Both the position numbers and the translations under genes were made by a program. Shown here piece by piece: positions 36,655-47,661 of a DNA stretch of 64,000 bases (its first letter is position 1; each line of letters opens with the position of its first letter). This DNA is from Helicostylum pulchrum (Eukaryota > Mucoromycota > Mucoromycetes > Mucorales > Mucoraceae): NCBI GenBank assembly GCA_025677825.1, contig JAIXMO010000008.1:62001-126000 (forward strand). Direction: 5' to 3'. The notes beneath the pieces are model-generated. The model made no database searches, had not been told where the DNA came from, and saw nothing but the letters and a program-made list of their open reading frames with translations.

Positions 36655-37351
36655 ACAAGCGATCCCAAAAAAAAAAGGCTTCTGCAGCATTCAAACATAT
36701 ATTCGAGACTGCTTCAGCCCTCATTGAAAGTACGAACCAGTTGCAAACCAGTACTATTCTTGCTGGGGGCGATTTCGCTGCAGATGCGAGAAGATTTATT
36801 TCCGGCTTTCCCTCATCCTCCGGCTCCTTCTCTTCCTCCTCCTTCTTCTTCTCCGACAACAACAACAGCATCGACAACGACATTAATGAAGTATATCCTA
36901 TTGATCCGATTTATGCTGATGGAAATAACTAAAGAAAGAATTTTGAGTAATAATATTTTTCCTAAACTCAACATCGTTAATCCAAATACTCTTCCGATGA
37001 TTTTATTAAACAAAACTGCAGAATTGATCAGTATGAAAGACATTACAATGCACTGAAAGTCAACTTATCTCGGATTTATTCTCGAAACTACTTGAATTCC
37101 AATTTGATCGTGATTGTGATGGAGCCATAACTTTCTTAGAAGATGATATGAAATCCGCTGAAAAGAATTTTAAAATATTATTCCAATGTAGCTTAATAAT
37201 GTTCTTAATAAAATTATCAAGTTTAAAGATCCAAAAAAAAAAAAAAAAAGTTAAGCAGGCGGTTGGCAAAAATGCCACAGCGTTTTTTTTAACACTGAAT
37301 CAAATTGGTATTTTACAGGGAAGTCGTACCTTACTTTTATTTCAAAAGTAA
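36655..37351 (+). pseudogene. Decayed unidentified gene with frameshifts
   Basis: Three coherent segments in shifting frames: K-A-S-A-A-F-K-H-I-F-E-T-A-S-A-L-I-E-S (36670-36890); R-I-L-S-N-N-I-F-P-K-L-N-I-V-N-P-N-T-L-P (36930-37056); and S-Q-L-I-S-D-L-F-S-K-L-L-E-F-Q-F-D (37058-37351). The last continues through an A-rich run to L-T-L-N-Q-I-G-I-L-Q-G-S. A single-base shift at about 37056 separates the second and third segments. No domain was recognised. The protein was probably cytoplasmic, helical and Ser/Pro-rich near its N-terminus. It faces the opposite way from the two relics to its left. Confidence 0.4.
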
Positions 37352-37907
37352 GTCTTTCAGGTTCTCCCCCTTTTTTTTTTTACTTGATAGACCACACGCT
37401 TCCTTCCTTCGTTCGTTAAAAAAAAGATATCTTTTTAACTTCAGCGAACAAATCATGCAAAAAAAAAGGGGAGGGGAAAGTAGTACAAATTAGACATACT
37501 TTTCCTTTTATTTTTCTCTCTCTTCATCTTTAACCATTTAAACACGGAAGAAAAAACAGTACTGCTGTCCAGGTCGGTGCAAGTATTTAGTTCATTTCAT
37601 TGCTAGTCTTTGATGAAGTTACTTATAGTTTCGTTGTAGTTGGTGGTTTGGTAGTGTATTTAAAATGAACAGAAGTTTATCTTTACTTTTTTTTTAAAAA
37701 AGATTTGGTAAGCACGCTAAGCATGTTTTCTTTCAAAGTTATTTAAACAAGAAATATAGTGGATATTTAACTTTATGTGTTGTCTAACAGATCATGTGAT
37801 ATTGTCGACAGGCACAAACAAAAATACTCGGAGACCGAATAGATTTGCTCTTAAAAAAAAAAGAAAAAGCAAGAGCGAACTATTCTTTTCTTAACGCAAC
37901 AATAACA
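37352..37907. other. VTA1 promoter region
   Basis: About 550 bases before the VTA1 start, AT-rich with several T runs. A 62-codon frame at 37305-37493 is not supported. The promoter of VTA1 is expected within the last 200 bases. Confidence 0.5.
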
Positions 37908-39095
37908 ATGGAGATTCCAGCTGATTTAAAATTCATTACGCCCTACGTTCAACGTGGTCAAGAGTTGATGGCAAGAGATCCTGTTGTCTCTTACTATGGT
38001 AGATACGATATCACATGTATATATATAAAAACCCTCATTTGTTCTAATCTTAAATAGCACAATATTATGCCGCTAAATTGGCTATTTCAAGAGGACCCAG
38101 AAACAAAGAGACAAACGAATATTTGACTCATTTACTTGATGCTTTAGAAAACGTAACTACTTGGCTTTTTTGCATGTTTAATTTTATACTCATCCTCATT
38201 TTATACTTTTGTTAGCAAAAAAAAACTATTGGTGAAAACGAAGCTATTACAGATGATTTAGTTGGTTATGCTCACGTAGAAAACTTTGCTTTAAAAATAT
38301 TCTTGAATGCAGATAATGAAGATCGTTCTGGAAAGGCAAGCAAGTAAGTTCTTAAAACATTAGTTTAAAAAAGAAGTATGAATATAAACTGAAACGTCCA
38401 AAAAAAGGAAAACTGCCAAGACCTTTTTAGCTGCTTCCATCTTTTTAGAACTCTTGAAAACCTTTGGCGATCTTGATCCCGAGGTAATACCTTAAACAAT
38501 AACGACAACGAAAGAGTCTGTGTATAATAACGCTTTTTTTTATTAGGTTGAAGCCAAGATTAAATATTCCAAATGGAAAGCAGCAGATATTATGAAGGCT
38601 TTACGTGAAGGCCGTACACCTACACCAGGAGCGCCTGGCGAGGAAATTAGCGATAATGTACCTTCAATTTCAGAGTTCCCTAGCCCACCTTCTAATTTTA
38701 CTGCACCATTACCACACCAACCCAACCATACACCCGAAGTACCTCAAAGTCCTCCACAATTCCCTGTAACTCCTCAACCCACTATCTCTCAACCCACTAT
38801 CTCTCAACCCACTGTATCTCAACCCACTGTATCTCAACCCACTGTATCTTCCCCACAACCACCTACACCCCCAGCAGCATCTATTCCTCAAGTCGCACCT
38901 GTTCCTCAAGCACATATTCCTCAAATATCTACACCTGTCGACAAGGTTACAGAAGAAAAGGTTGCATCTGCTCAAAAGAATGCTAGATGGGCAATTAGCG
39001 CGTTGGATTATGAAGATATTAAGACGGCTCGTTTACAATTATTATTAGCATTAAATGATATTGGATTTAATCAAGAAAATAACTTTGGATACTAG
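37908..39095 (+). CDS. VTA1: ESCRT regulator VTA1/LIP5 (5 exons)
   Basis: Exons 37908-37998, 38058-38152, 38216-38343, 38408-38483 and 38547-39095 give 312 residues. The N-terminal half is the pair of MIT-like three-helix bundles (D-L-K-F-I-T-P-Y-V-Q-R-G-Q-E-L, Y-Y-A-A-K-L-A-I) that bind CHMP/Vps60 ESCRT-III proteins. A proline-rich linker of about 100 residues follows. The C-terminal VSL domain (K-N-A-R-W-A-I-S-A-L-D-Y-E-D, A-R-L-Q-L-L-L-A-L-N-D-I) dimerises and activates the AAA ATPase Vps4. The protein acts at endosomes in multivesicular body formation. The linker holds a 75-bp minisatellite. The stop codon is 14 bases from the stop of CSN2 on the other strand, so the transcripts must overlap at their 3' ends. 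Confidence 0.95.
38775..38849 (+). repeat. 15-bp minisatellite in VTA1, five units
   Basis: Five head-to-tail copies of a 15-base unit, CAACCCACTRTMTCT, encoding Q-P-T-(I/V)-S. The first two copies have ATCTCT and the last three GTATCT, showing stepwise expansion. It lies in the disordered proline-rich linker, where length changes by whole units keep the frame. Confidence 0.95.
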
Positions 39096-39109
39096 TAATA
39101 ATATAAAAA

Positions 39110-41082
39110 TCAAGTAGCTTTTCCAATTACAGTTTTACACAGATTTGAAACATTGTTGGACCAAGCATCTAATGCTTCATATTTATATACGTCGGTTGAT
39201 CTAATAAAGTAACAAAAATAAAATAAAATAAATTGATTGTTCTCATTTTTTTTTCTCTCCTCAATTTATAACGTACCTTCTTTCCAAAACCAATCGATTG
39301 TTTACTTGATCAATTCGACCAGAGATTCTCTCATCCAAAATCAAACCAACCAAAAGCTCTTCAACATCATCAGTAGGTATATTCAATTGCTAAAAGGGTA
39401 CGTGTTAAATATTGTTTAAAAAAATATATGCTTATTGGGGCTTACTTTGGAAATAAACGAGATTTCTATACTTGTATAAGGCTTAATCAATTTGATTAAA
39501 ACTTGTGTACGAATGTTTTTCAAGACATCATCAATATAAGCTCGAATAAAAGGATCTCCCATAATTGATTTTTGATTGACTGTATAGTATATGATAAGTA
39601 CGCTTGATACATTGTGTGGGTATATGTTTACCTTTTAAAATATGTTCAAATTCATTAATCTCTTTCTTTTGATAAGCACTGACTAGATTTGTCATTGCTT
39701 CAATTTCCTTGTCATTTTTATATCTTTTTTTTTAAAAAAAATGTTATTATAAGCGAGTCTGTATTAAAAAAAAATATAACTTACGGTTTAGTTTCTTGAG
39801 AATCAAATGGATTGATTTGACTTTCAGTCAACATGTTGGCAAGTACAAGATATCTGATAAATATACTGTTAATAACTTGTATTATATGAACAATTATTTA
39901 CAGCTTACTTTAAAACTTGGATACGTTGAGGACTACCCGCTTCATCGTAATTCTTGAAAGACTCGAAGAAATCTGTCTGAGCATCATCCCATTGTTCTAA
40001 TTGAATAAAATATGAGTATGTTTCTACACAGTTAGAGAAATATATGTACAACACTTTACTTTCACTCATATGCATTTTTCCACCACATTCACGAATGACA
40101 CCCATAATACGAGGATGAGGAATAGCAGATTTTACGGAAAGACATTGCTGATATAATTCCTACTATGCAAAATATATATACAGATAAATAAAAAAAGGGG
40201 GGTTCTTTTTTTTTTACCGTGTGCACAACATTTACCTTTAATTTCTTATTATTCTTTGTCTCAGTATACATTTGAATTTCCAAAGCAAGTACTTCTAACA
40301 AATGAGTACCCTTTCTTTGATCGTCCGTTCCATCATCCTTTTGACAAGCTGCATGAAGTTGTTTTAAAATCTTATTTAATCTACCGTACTCTTTTCTATC
40401 CAACCAAAGCTTTGCTAATTTCAAGTTGGTTTTAACCCATAATCTTTCATTCTTTGTCTCTGCCAATGATTCCATTGTGATTTGATAAAACTTTTCCATA
40501 AATACCATATTATCTGCTGAAGAAACATTATCCAATATATTGTTAATACTCTTTTCACTATAGTTTCTGGTCACTGCTGATTTAATGTATGTTAATAGTT
40601 CACGGTAGTATTTTAATGTGTCGTCAAAGTTGCTTTGTTGAAATGATATTTTAATCATTTGTTTTAAAGACTTGAATCCCCTTTTTATATACACGTATGT
40701 GAGTAATTTTCTATATAAAATCTATTCTTTCTTTCTTTTTTTTTGCTTTTTGTTCTTTACTTTACCAATCGCCTTTAGTTTCTTCTGTATCAACTACACG
40801 TTGAAACTCTATTAAAGCTTCTTTGGGATCTTCTTCTTTTCTAGCTACATTTTGTTGTTAACATCCAATAAAACAATATATATATATAAAAGAGAACACA
40901 CACCTTTGGCGTTATAGTACTTATTTTCCAAGTCAACGTCAGGTTCCTCTTCTTCGTCATCTTCATAGTCAAAGTCGTAGTCCTTTTTTATGTTAATATT
41001 AGTTTGCGTGCGCGTCTATTAAGTGAAACAAGAGACAAACCTCCTCTTCGTCCTCAAGCATAAAATCGTCGTCGTCACTCAT
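39110..41082 (-). CDS. CSN2: COP9 signalosome subunit 2 (11 exons)
   Basis: Exons are 41082-41041, 40982-40904, 40844-40766, 40680-40236, 40159-40060, 39996-39909, 39853-39785, 39723-39632, 39579-39446, 39389-39277 and 39200-39110. They join in phase to 443 residues, the same length as animal CSN2. The acidic start M-S-D-D-D-D-F-M, then [24 protein letters not shown] and [10 protein letters not shown] are followed by the PCI domain, [12 protein letters not shown], then [16 protein letters not shown]2 contacts cullin-RING ligases so that CSN5 can remove Nedd8. It is the most finely split gene in the window. It shares 212 bases of upstream DNA with KOG1 and overlaps VTA1 at the 3' side. The call is certain; exon 1 is 14 codons. 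Confidence 0.95.
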
Positions 41083-41294
41083 GTTTATTTGTTATTTAAA
41101 AGTGAAAAAAAGAACAACAAAAAAAAAGAAAAAGGACGCTTTTTGTTTATCACGTCACTGGTACACACACCACAAATACTCGCTCACTTATATCGCTCAC
41201 AATACACACGCACACACACACACACACACATAAAATAAAATATAGTCTGAGTTGACAAAAATTAGTTTTTTTTCCTCTTTATTATTTTTTACAA
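41083..41294. promoter_or_regulatory. 212-bp divergent promoter of CSN2 and KOG1 with a CA repeat
   Basis: Only 212 bases separate the two start codons of genes leaving in opposite directions. The middle holds a (CA)n tract at 41203-41231, about 13 units with one interruption. A TTATCACGTCACTGG element containing TCACGTCA lies at 41147-41161, a CRE/bZIP-like half-site. The function of either element is an inference. Confidence 0.6.
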
Positions 41295-44200
41295 ATGGTA
41301 ACTGCGCTACAGTCTGAACCTAATAACGAGGACGCCAAGAGCACTAGTTCAACGCTTGTAAATGCTGAACATTCTGCTAGAAATGAAGCGGATGCCGAAA
41401 GAACAACAGTACCGACAACTGAGGAAAGCAGAAGCAATTTAAACTTGCCTCAAATAAGACATGGTTTTGACCAAGAAATGTATGAAGAGGATATTATTCG
41501 GTTTTTATACTTTTCCGAAAAGAGACATGACTCTAACGCTCAACCAAACGTTACAGTTCGTAATGCTTTAAAGGATTGGGTAAAATAACAAAGAGTTAAA
41601 AAAAAACCTTTTTTCTTTTTAACCTTTATTTTTTATTTTTTTACTCTGCTCTTTTTATATATATATAGCGGTTAAGAGAAAGGATAAAGACTGTATCAGG
41701 TATAAACATATAAAAGGAGAAAACAATATGATTAGCATGTTAAAATAGGGTTCTTTTTTTTTTCTGTGTAGGCTTGTTGGTAGTTTGCCTTAATATTGGT
41801 ACTGATCCACCAGATGTTGTCAAAACGAATCCCTGTGCCAAATTAGAATGTTGGATAGATCCCTTCTTACTTATTCCACAAAAATCACTTGAAGCTATCG
41901 GAAAGAATTTACATAACCAGTATGAAACAATTAACGGACGTACCCGATTTAAATTATCGTTAGATCCATCAGTAGAAGAAACCAAGAAGGTTTGTTGTCA
42001 AATGAGAAGAAACGCAAAAGAGGAGAGGATATTGTTTCATTATAATGGACACGGTGTACCTAAACCAACTACCAGTGGTGAAATTTGGGTGTTTAATAGA
42101 AACTATACTCAATATATTCCAGTATCCTTATTTGATTTACAATCTTGGTTAGGTTCCCCCGTTATTTATGTTTGGGATTGTTCTGCCGCTGGTAACATCA
42201 TTAATGCCTTCAATAGATTTGCTGAACAACGCGATACTGAAGCATTAAGAATGGCTCAACAACATCAAAATACTTCCACTCAAGCTTCTTGGAAAGACAG
42301 CATTCAACTTGCTGCCTGTGGTCCAACTGAAACATTACCAATGAACCCTGATTTACCTGCTGATGTATTTACTGCTTGTTTAACTACTCCCATCGAAATG
42401 TCATTACGTTGGGTAGTCATGCGTAACCCACTTTTAACTTCAAATATTACTATGGATATGGTACTTCAATTACCTGGTAGATCAACTGAAAGACGTACCC
42501 CATTGGGTGAATTAAATTGGATCTTTACTGCTGTAACTGATACAATTGCTTGGTGTGTATTACAAGATGAACCCGAGTTGTTTAAACGTTTATTCAGACA
42601 AGATCTAACGGTTGCTTCCATGTTTAGAAATTATTTGTTGGCCGAGAGAATCATGCGCTCTTATCAATGTACGCCCATGTCAACACCAAAGTTACCTGAA
42701 ACACATGATCATCCCATGTGGCAAGCTTGGGACTTGGCTGTAGATATGTGTTTGTTCCAACTTCCTGCTCTTAAGGCTGCTGAATCCGGTGGTCCTCCTC
42801 ATGAATACCAATCCAGTACCTTCTTTTCTGAACAATTAACTGCTTTTGAAGTTTGGTTATCTGAAGGTGCTGTTAACCCAAAGGTTCCAGAACAATTACC
42901 TATTGTTTTACAAGTATTATTAAGTCAAGTACATCGATTACGTGCCTTGATCTTATTAAGTAGATTCCTTGATTTAGGTCCCTGGGCTGTCAATGCTGCT
43001 TTATCTGTCGGTATCTTTCCTTACGTCTTGAAATTATTACAAAGTCCTGCCGCTGAATTAAAACCTGTCTTGGTATTTATTTGGGCTCGTATCTTGGCCG
43101 TTGATAGATCTTGTCAAAATGATCTATTAAAGGATCATGGATACGCTTATTTTATTAATATTTTAACTCCCAACAATGCCATGTTGAGTATACCTCATGT
43201 CTCTGAACACCGCGCCATGAGTGCCTTTATCTTGTCCGTGTTCTGTACCAATTTTAAAATGGGTCAACAAGCTTGTTTACGTGGCAATGTTATTGCTGCC
43301 TGTTTAGCACATGTCAAGGATCCTGATCCATTGTTGCGTCAATGGATTTGTTTATGTTTAGCTCAAGTATGGATGAATAACAGTGAGGCCAAGTCTGCTG
43401 CTATTGCTGAAAACGGACATGAAAAATTATGTGCGTTACTTGGTGATAGTGTACCTGAAGTACGTGCATCTGCTATGTATGCATTAGGTACCTTTTTAGC
43501 CGACCCCAACAAGACTGAACAAATTGTGAATATTGAACATAATATTGCAATCTCTGCTTTAACTGTCATGTCAGATGGATCACCTATGGTCCGTAGAGAA
43601 TTTGTTATTGCTTTATCTCATATTGTGGACCAAGCTGGACCCGGTAAATTTTTGGCAGCTGCTAGTCAAACTATTGAAGAAGATCAATCACAACGATCAG
43701 TATTTGGAGAGGATCGTGGTAAGATTATTCGTGGTAGACAATCTGAATGGCGTGCAGCCTTGGATGGTCATTTTGGATCTTCTAGTTATGATTCAGTATA
43801 TGCTGTGATTTGGAAAGCTTTATTGAACCTGTCAGTTGACCCTCACCCTGATGTTTCAAAGGCAGCAGCTGTAGTAGTTGATCATATCAATGCACTTTTA
43901 TTAAGTACACCCATGATTGGGGAATATGCATCTAACTTGGCACGTGAGTCTGCTCATCAACAAGCTTCACAAGAAAATGCCGCGTTTGGTATTGATCGTT
44001 CTCAATCATTCCAAAACTATGACGATACTGGAAATAGATCCTCTTCTTCTCATTCTACTTCACCTGTATCTCGTCGACCTGTCAAATTAACACGATCTGT
44101 TTCATTTGCATCTACGTTACGTACCATTTATAATTTTGGAAATACTTCTTCTAATTTGAATGCGCCTCCCACGAACGCTATAGACCTTCAAAACGCTAGT

Positions 44201-45899
44201 AACGAAAGTAATAATCGACCACTTTCTTCTGCTACCATCTCAAAGCAAAATTCTTCTTCGGGTAAATCTAATTCTCAGGTACCAGTTGAAGATAGTGCTT
44301 TACCGTTATTATCCACTTTTTATGATTGGAGTTGTGAATACTTTACAGAACCTCAAATGAGAGTAAGTATTTTTTTATTATACATATAAATGTGATGCTA
44401 AAAAAAGTTTATTTTATGTATAGGCTGCTGAAGCAGATGAACCTGGTAGTGTAGTATATACCCAGCGTAAGTGGCGTAGAAGTCGAAACGAAAAAATCTT
44501 GCAGGAATCAAACTCAACTAAAGGCATGGCTGGGACCAGTCGATGGGATGAGCAAATCAATTCAATGTATAATGATACGGAAGCTACCTTATTACTTTTA
44601 CATCAATTTGAACCACATCTAGTTGCTGCTGATTCTTACAACTGTTTAGTGTGAGTTATTTTATAATTAAACAAAAAGAGAGAGGTAAATTAACATATTT
44701 TTTTCTTCTGTAGTGTTTGGGATTGGAAAACAGGTACGCCCCTTAGCGTCATAGATAATCACAACCCAGCACATAGTCGAATTTCAGATATGAAGTTTAT
44801 CAATGAAGAAGATGAAGCATTGCTCTTGACTGGTTCAGGTATATATATATAAAAATAATGCATTGACTTTTTTTTCATACTAATCATTTTTTTTTTAAAA
44901 TAAATAAATAGACGATGGTGTTGTTAGACTTTACAAAAACTATGATGGGAGTGATCAAGAGCAGGCTGTTTTGGTAAGTTCATGGCGTGCCTTGAAAGAT
45001 ATGGAAAAGAGTAGTTCAAGACAAAGTGGACTCGTCAGTGACTGGCATCAAGCAAGAGGTTTGTTATTCACCGGTGGTGATGCTAGATTTATTAAAGTGT
45101 GGGATGTTCATCAAGAGATGCCTGTTTTGGTAATATAAAAAAATTCACCGATACTATATTCTTTTATGTTCTCATATTTCTTATTTTAAAAAAGGATATT
45201 CCTACGCAATCTCTTGGTTGTGTCACTAGTTTAACAAGTGATCAAGTAAATGGAAATATTATTATTGCTGGTTTTGGTGATGGTTCTATTTCAGTTTACG
45301 ATCGTCGTCTTGGCCCTGAAGAAGCGTAAGTGATATTTTTTTTTCTTTTTTTTAAAAAAAAAGCATTAATTTAAGGTAAATTCTGTAGGCTTGTCAAGAA
45401 ATGGGAAGAACATAAGGCATGGGTTACAGGTGTTCACTTGCAACGTGAAGGTAATCGAGAATTGATTTCGGGTGGGTTTGAAGGAGATGTCAAGATTTGG
45501 GATATTCGTGAATCTCAATCATTGAGAACTATTTCTGCACATACGGATAATGAAATGACAGCTTTAGCAGTTCATGATCATAGTCAAGTTATTGCCAGGT
45601 ATAAAATAATAGGGTGTTTTGATATATACATACATGATTTTAATACTTGTTTTTATAGTGCTGGTGATGATCAAATTATTAAGGTTTGGAATATGGATGG
45701 ACACAGATTATCAACAATACGCCCTTCATCTGGTTTCCTTGGCCAAAAGTCTTCTTCTACGCGTACTTTGGCCTTCCATCCTAACCTTATGGTAATGGCT
45801 GCCAGTGGTGATGATGGTTATATCAATGTAAGTGTAAAAATACAAAAAATATAAAATAAATATACTAATTTTTTTTTGTAGTTGTATGGAACCCACTAA
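41295..45899 (+). CDS. KOG1: TORC1 subunit Raptor/Kog1 (10 exons)
   Basis: Exons 41295-41579, 41669-41699, 41772-44362, 44424-44650, 44714-44838, 44912-45129, 45195-45325, 45389-45598, 45659-45827 and 45882-45899 give 1334 residues. The Raptor N-terminal caspase-like domain is clear: L-V-V-C-L-N-I-G-T-D-P-P-D, L-F-H-Y-N-G-H-G-V-P-K-P-T and V-I-Y-V-W-D-C-S-A-A-G. HEAT/armadillo repeats follow to about residue 850, then a Ser/Asn-rich linker with R-S-V-S-F-A. Seven WD40 repeats end in G-D-D-G-Y-I-N-L-Y-G-T-H. Raptor presents TOS-motif substrates to TOR kinase at the vacuole/lysosome. The last exon encodes only the final five residues and the stop, so the end of the WD40 ring relies on an 18-nt exon. 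The call is certain. Confidence 0.96.
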
Positions 45900-46566
45900 C
45901 ATTATATTTATCCCCCCCTCTCTTTTACGTTATTTTTTTCTTATCATATCCCTCATTATATATAATTTATGTAGAAATAATATAAAAAAATGCATGTTTT
46001 TAAAAACATTTTCCTTGTATCGATTCTTGTAGTTGAGACCCAGAAAAGATATAGTTGCAGGAGTTTACCCGTTATGCTGGTCGGTTTTAAAGTTTTTCCA
46101 TTTAAACACAGGTTAGATAAACGTTTTTTATCGCAAAAGAGATTTGTGTCATGTCAAATAGGTATGGTGCGAAATGTTTAATCGGAATTGATTCAAGAGT
46201 CATTTGATTGGATTTGAAGTAAAACTCTTTTTTTATACGTTGATTCTCCGCGTTATTTTTCGTTACGCCAAAAAAATTCATACAAATCAATATGTAATAC
46301 ATTAGATCTTTTTAAGAGTAAAAAAAAATATCTTGCATATTTGTTTATTTAATTTTTGGTAGAGCTTTTTTTTTTATTTTGCATTTTCTGTCAAAACAAA
46401 AAAAAAAGATAGGTAAGGTGGCTTGTTTATGTTACACATGATATCGGAATAAGGGGTTTCTTAAAAAGATATATAATACTCTAAATTACTTAATACTTCT
46501 TTTTTACACCTTTTTCTTACACAAAAAAATAAAAAAATACAACATACAAATATATACACTTAAACC
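45900..46566. other. Intergenic between KOG1 and the isomerase gene
   Basis: About 670 bases, AT-rich, holding the KOG1 3' UTR and the promoter of the next gene on the same strand. No other feature is seen. Confidence 0.5.
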
Positions 46567-47661
46567 ATGTTTAATACAACAGAAGACATTATCGATAATG
46601 CTGCAAATATTTTGATTGAAGAAGCTATGGGACTCACTGATGCCGCTCAAAGGCTGAAGACCAATACAGACTCTAGAGAAGGATACAACCAAGCCATCTA
46701 CCTTATGTTTAAGTCCTTAGATGCGGGTGGAAAGGTCGTTGTCACTGGAGTTGGTAAATCAGGAAAGATCGGTGAGAAAATTGTGGCTACCATGTTATCC
46801 ACAGGAACTTGCGCAACTTTTCTTCATCCCGTTGAAGCATTGCATGGTGATCTCGGTACCGTTCAACCCAACGACGTCGTATTGGCCTTGTCTTTCTCTG
46901 GCAACACAGAAGAGTTATTAACTCTCTTACCTAGCTTAAAGCATCGTAATATTCCTGTCATTGGCTTAGGTGGTAACGCAAACAGTAAATTAGCAAGGGA
47001 ATGTGCTGCATGGATCGATGGCTACGTAAAGCGGGAAGCCGGTGGCAGTATCCCCGCACCTACATCATCCACTACTTTAACCTTGGCTCTTGGTGATGCA
47101 TTAGCTTTGACACTTGCAAAATTAAGAACATTCACAACCGATGGTTTTGCTTTAAATCATCCTGGTGGTTCTCTCGGTAGAAGATTACTTTTAAAAGTAA
47201 AAGATATTTATATAGACTCCAGTAAAGTTGCTTGTGTTAGTCCAAAGACATCGCTTGATGTTATTATCATGGAAATGACTAGACGACCTAAAGGTTCCGG
47301 TGTAATTGTATTAGAGGATGACGTTTTGACAATAGAAGATACGAGACATAACACCTTATTTCCATCTCCACCACTTTCAGAAACATCTTCATTAAGCGGA
47401 TACGAAAAATCAAATAAAATTGCTGGTGTCATTACACACGGTGATATTCATCGTGTATTAAAGGCCTCGCGTGAAGGTATCTTTCAAATTTGCGCCGAAG
47501 ATATCATGTCTTCTAACCCCACTGTGTTTAATGAAGAAGGCTTGGCTTCCGATGCTATTGCAACAATGAAAGAAAAAAATATACCTTTATTACCAGTGAT
47601 AAATAAGGATAATAGCTATGTAGGCGTTATTACCTTGAAAGACCTTCAAGAGCTTTTTTAA
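46567..47661 (+). CDS. SIS + CBS sugar-phosphate isomerase, arabinose-5-phosphate isomerase-like (single exon)
   Basis: An intron-free frame of 364 residues. A SIS domain (about 35-175) has V-T-G-V-G-K-S-G-K-I-G, L-H-P-V-E-A-L-H-G-D-L-G and S-F-S-G-N-T-E-E. It is followed by a pair of CBS domains (about 210-364) ending S-Y-V-G-V-I-T-L-K-D-L. This is the layout of bacterial KdsD/KpsF/GutQ arabinose-5-phosphate isomerases, which make the precursor of Kdo. The first CBS is split by an insert of about 30 residues (P-S-P-P-L-S-E-T-S-S-L-S). Fungi are not known to make Kdo, so the substrate here is open; ribulose-5-phosphate handling or a regulatory role sensing nucleotides through the CBS pair are alternatives. 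The lack of introns and bacterial layout suggest old transfer. Family membership is certain; the reaction is inferred. Confidence 0.9.
   Translation: MFNTTEDIIDNAANILIEEAMGLTDAAQRLKTNTDSREGYNQAIYLMFKSLDAGGKVVVTGVGKSGKIGEKIVATMLSTGTCATFLHPVEALHGDLGTVQPNDVVLALSFSGNTEELLTLLPSLKHRNIPVIGLGGNANSKLARECAAWIDGYVKREAGGSIPAPTSSTTLTLALGDALALTLAKLRTFTTDGFALNHPGGSLGRRLLLKVKDIYIDSSKVACVSPKTSLDVIIMEMTRRPKGSGVIVLEDDVLTIEDTRHNTLFPSPPLSETSSLSGYEKSNKIAGVITHGDIHRVLKASREGIFQICAEDIMSSNPTVFNEEGLASDAIATMKEKNIPLLPVINKDNSYVGVITLKDLQELF

Noticed and set aside
38775..38849. Tandem repeats as a CRISPR-like array
   Set aside because: Head-to-tail 15-base units without spacers, inside the VTA1 coding sequence.
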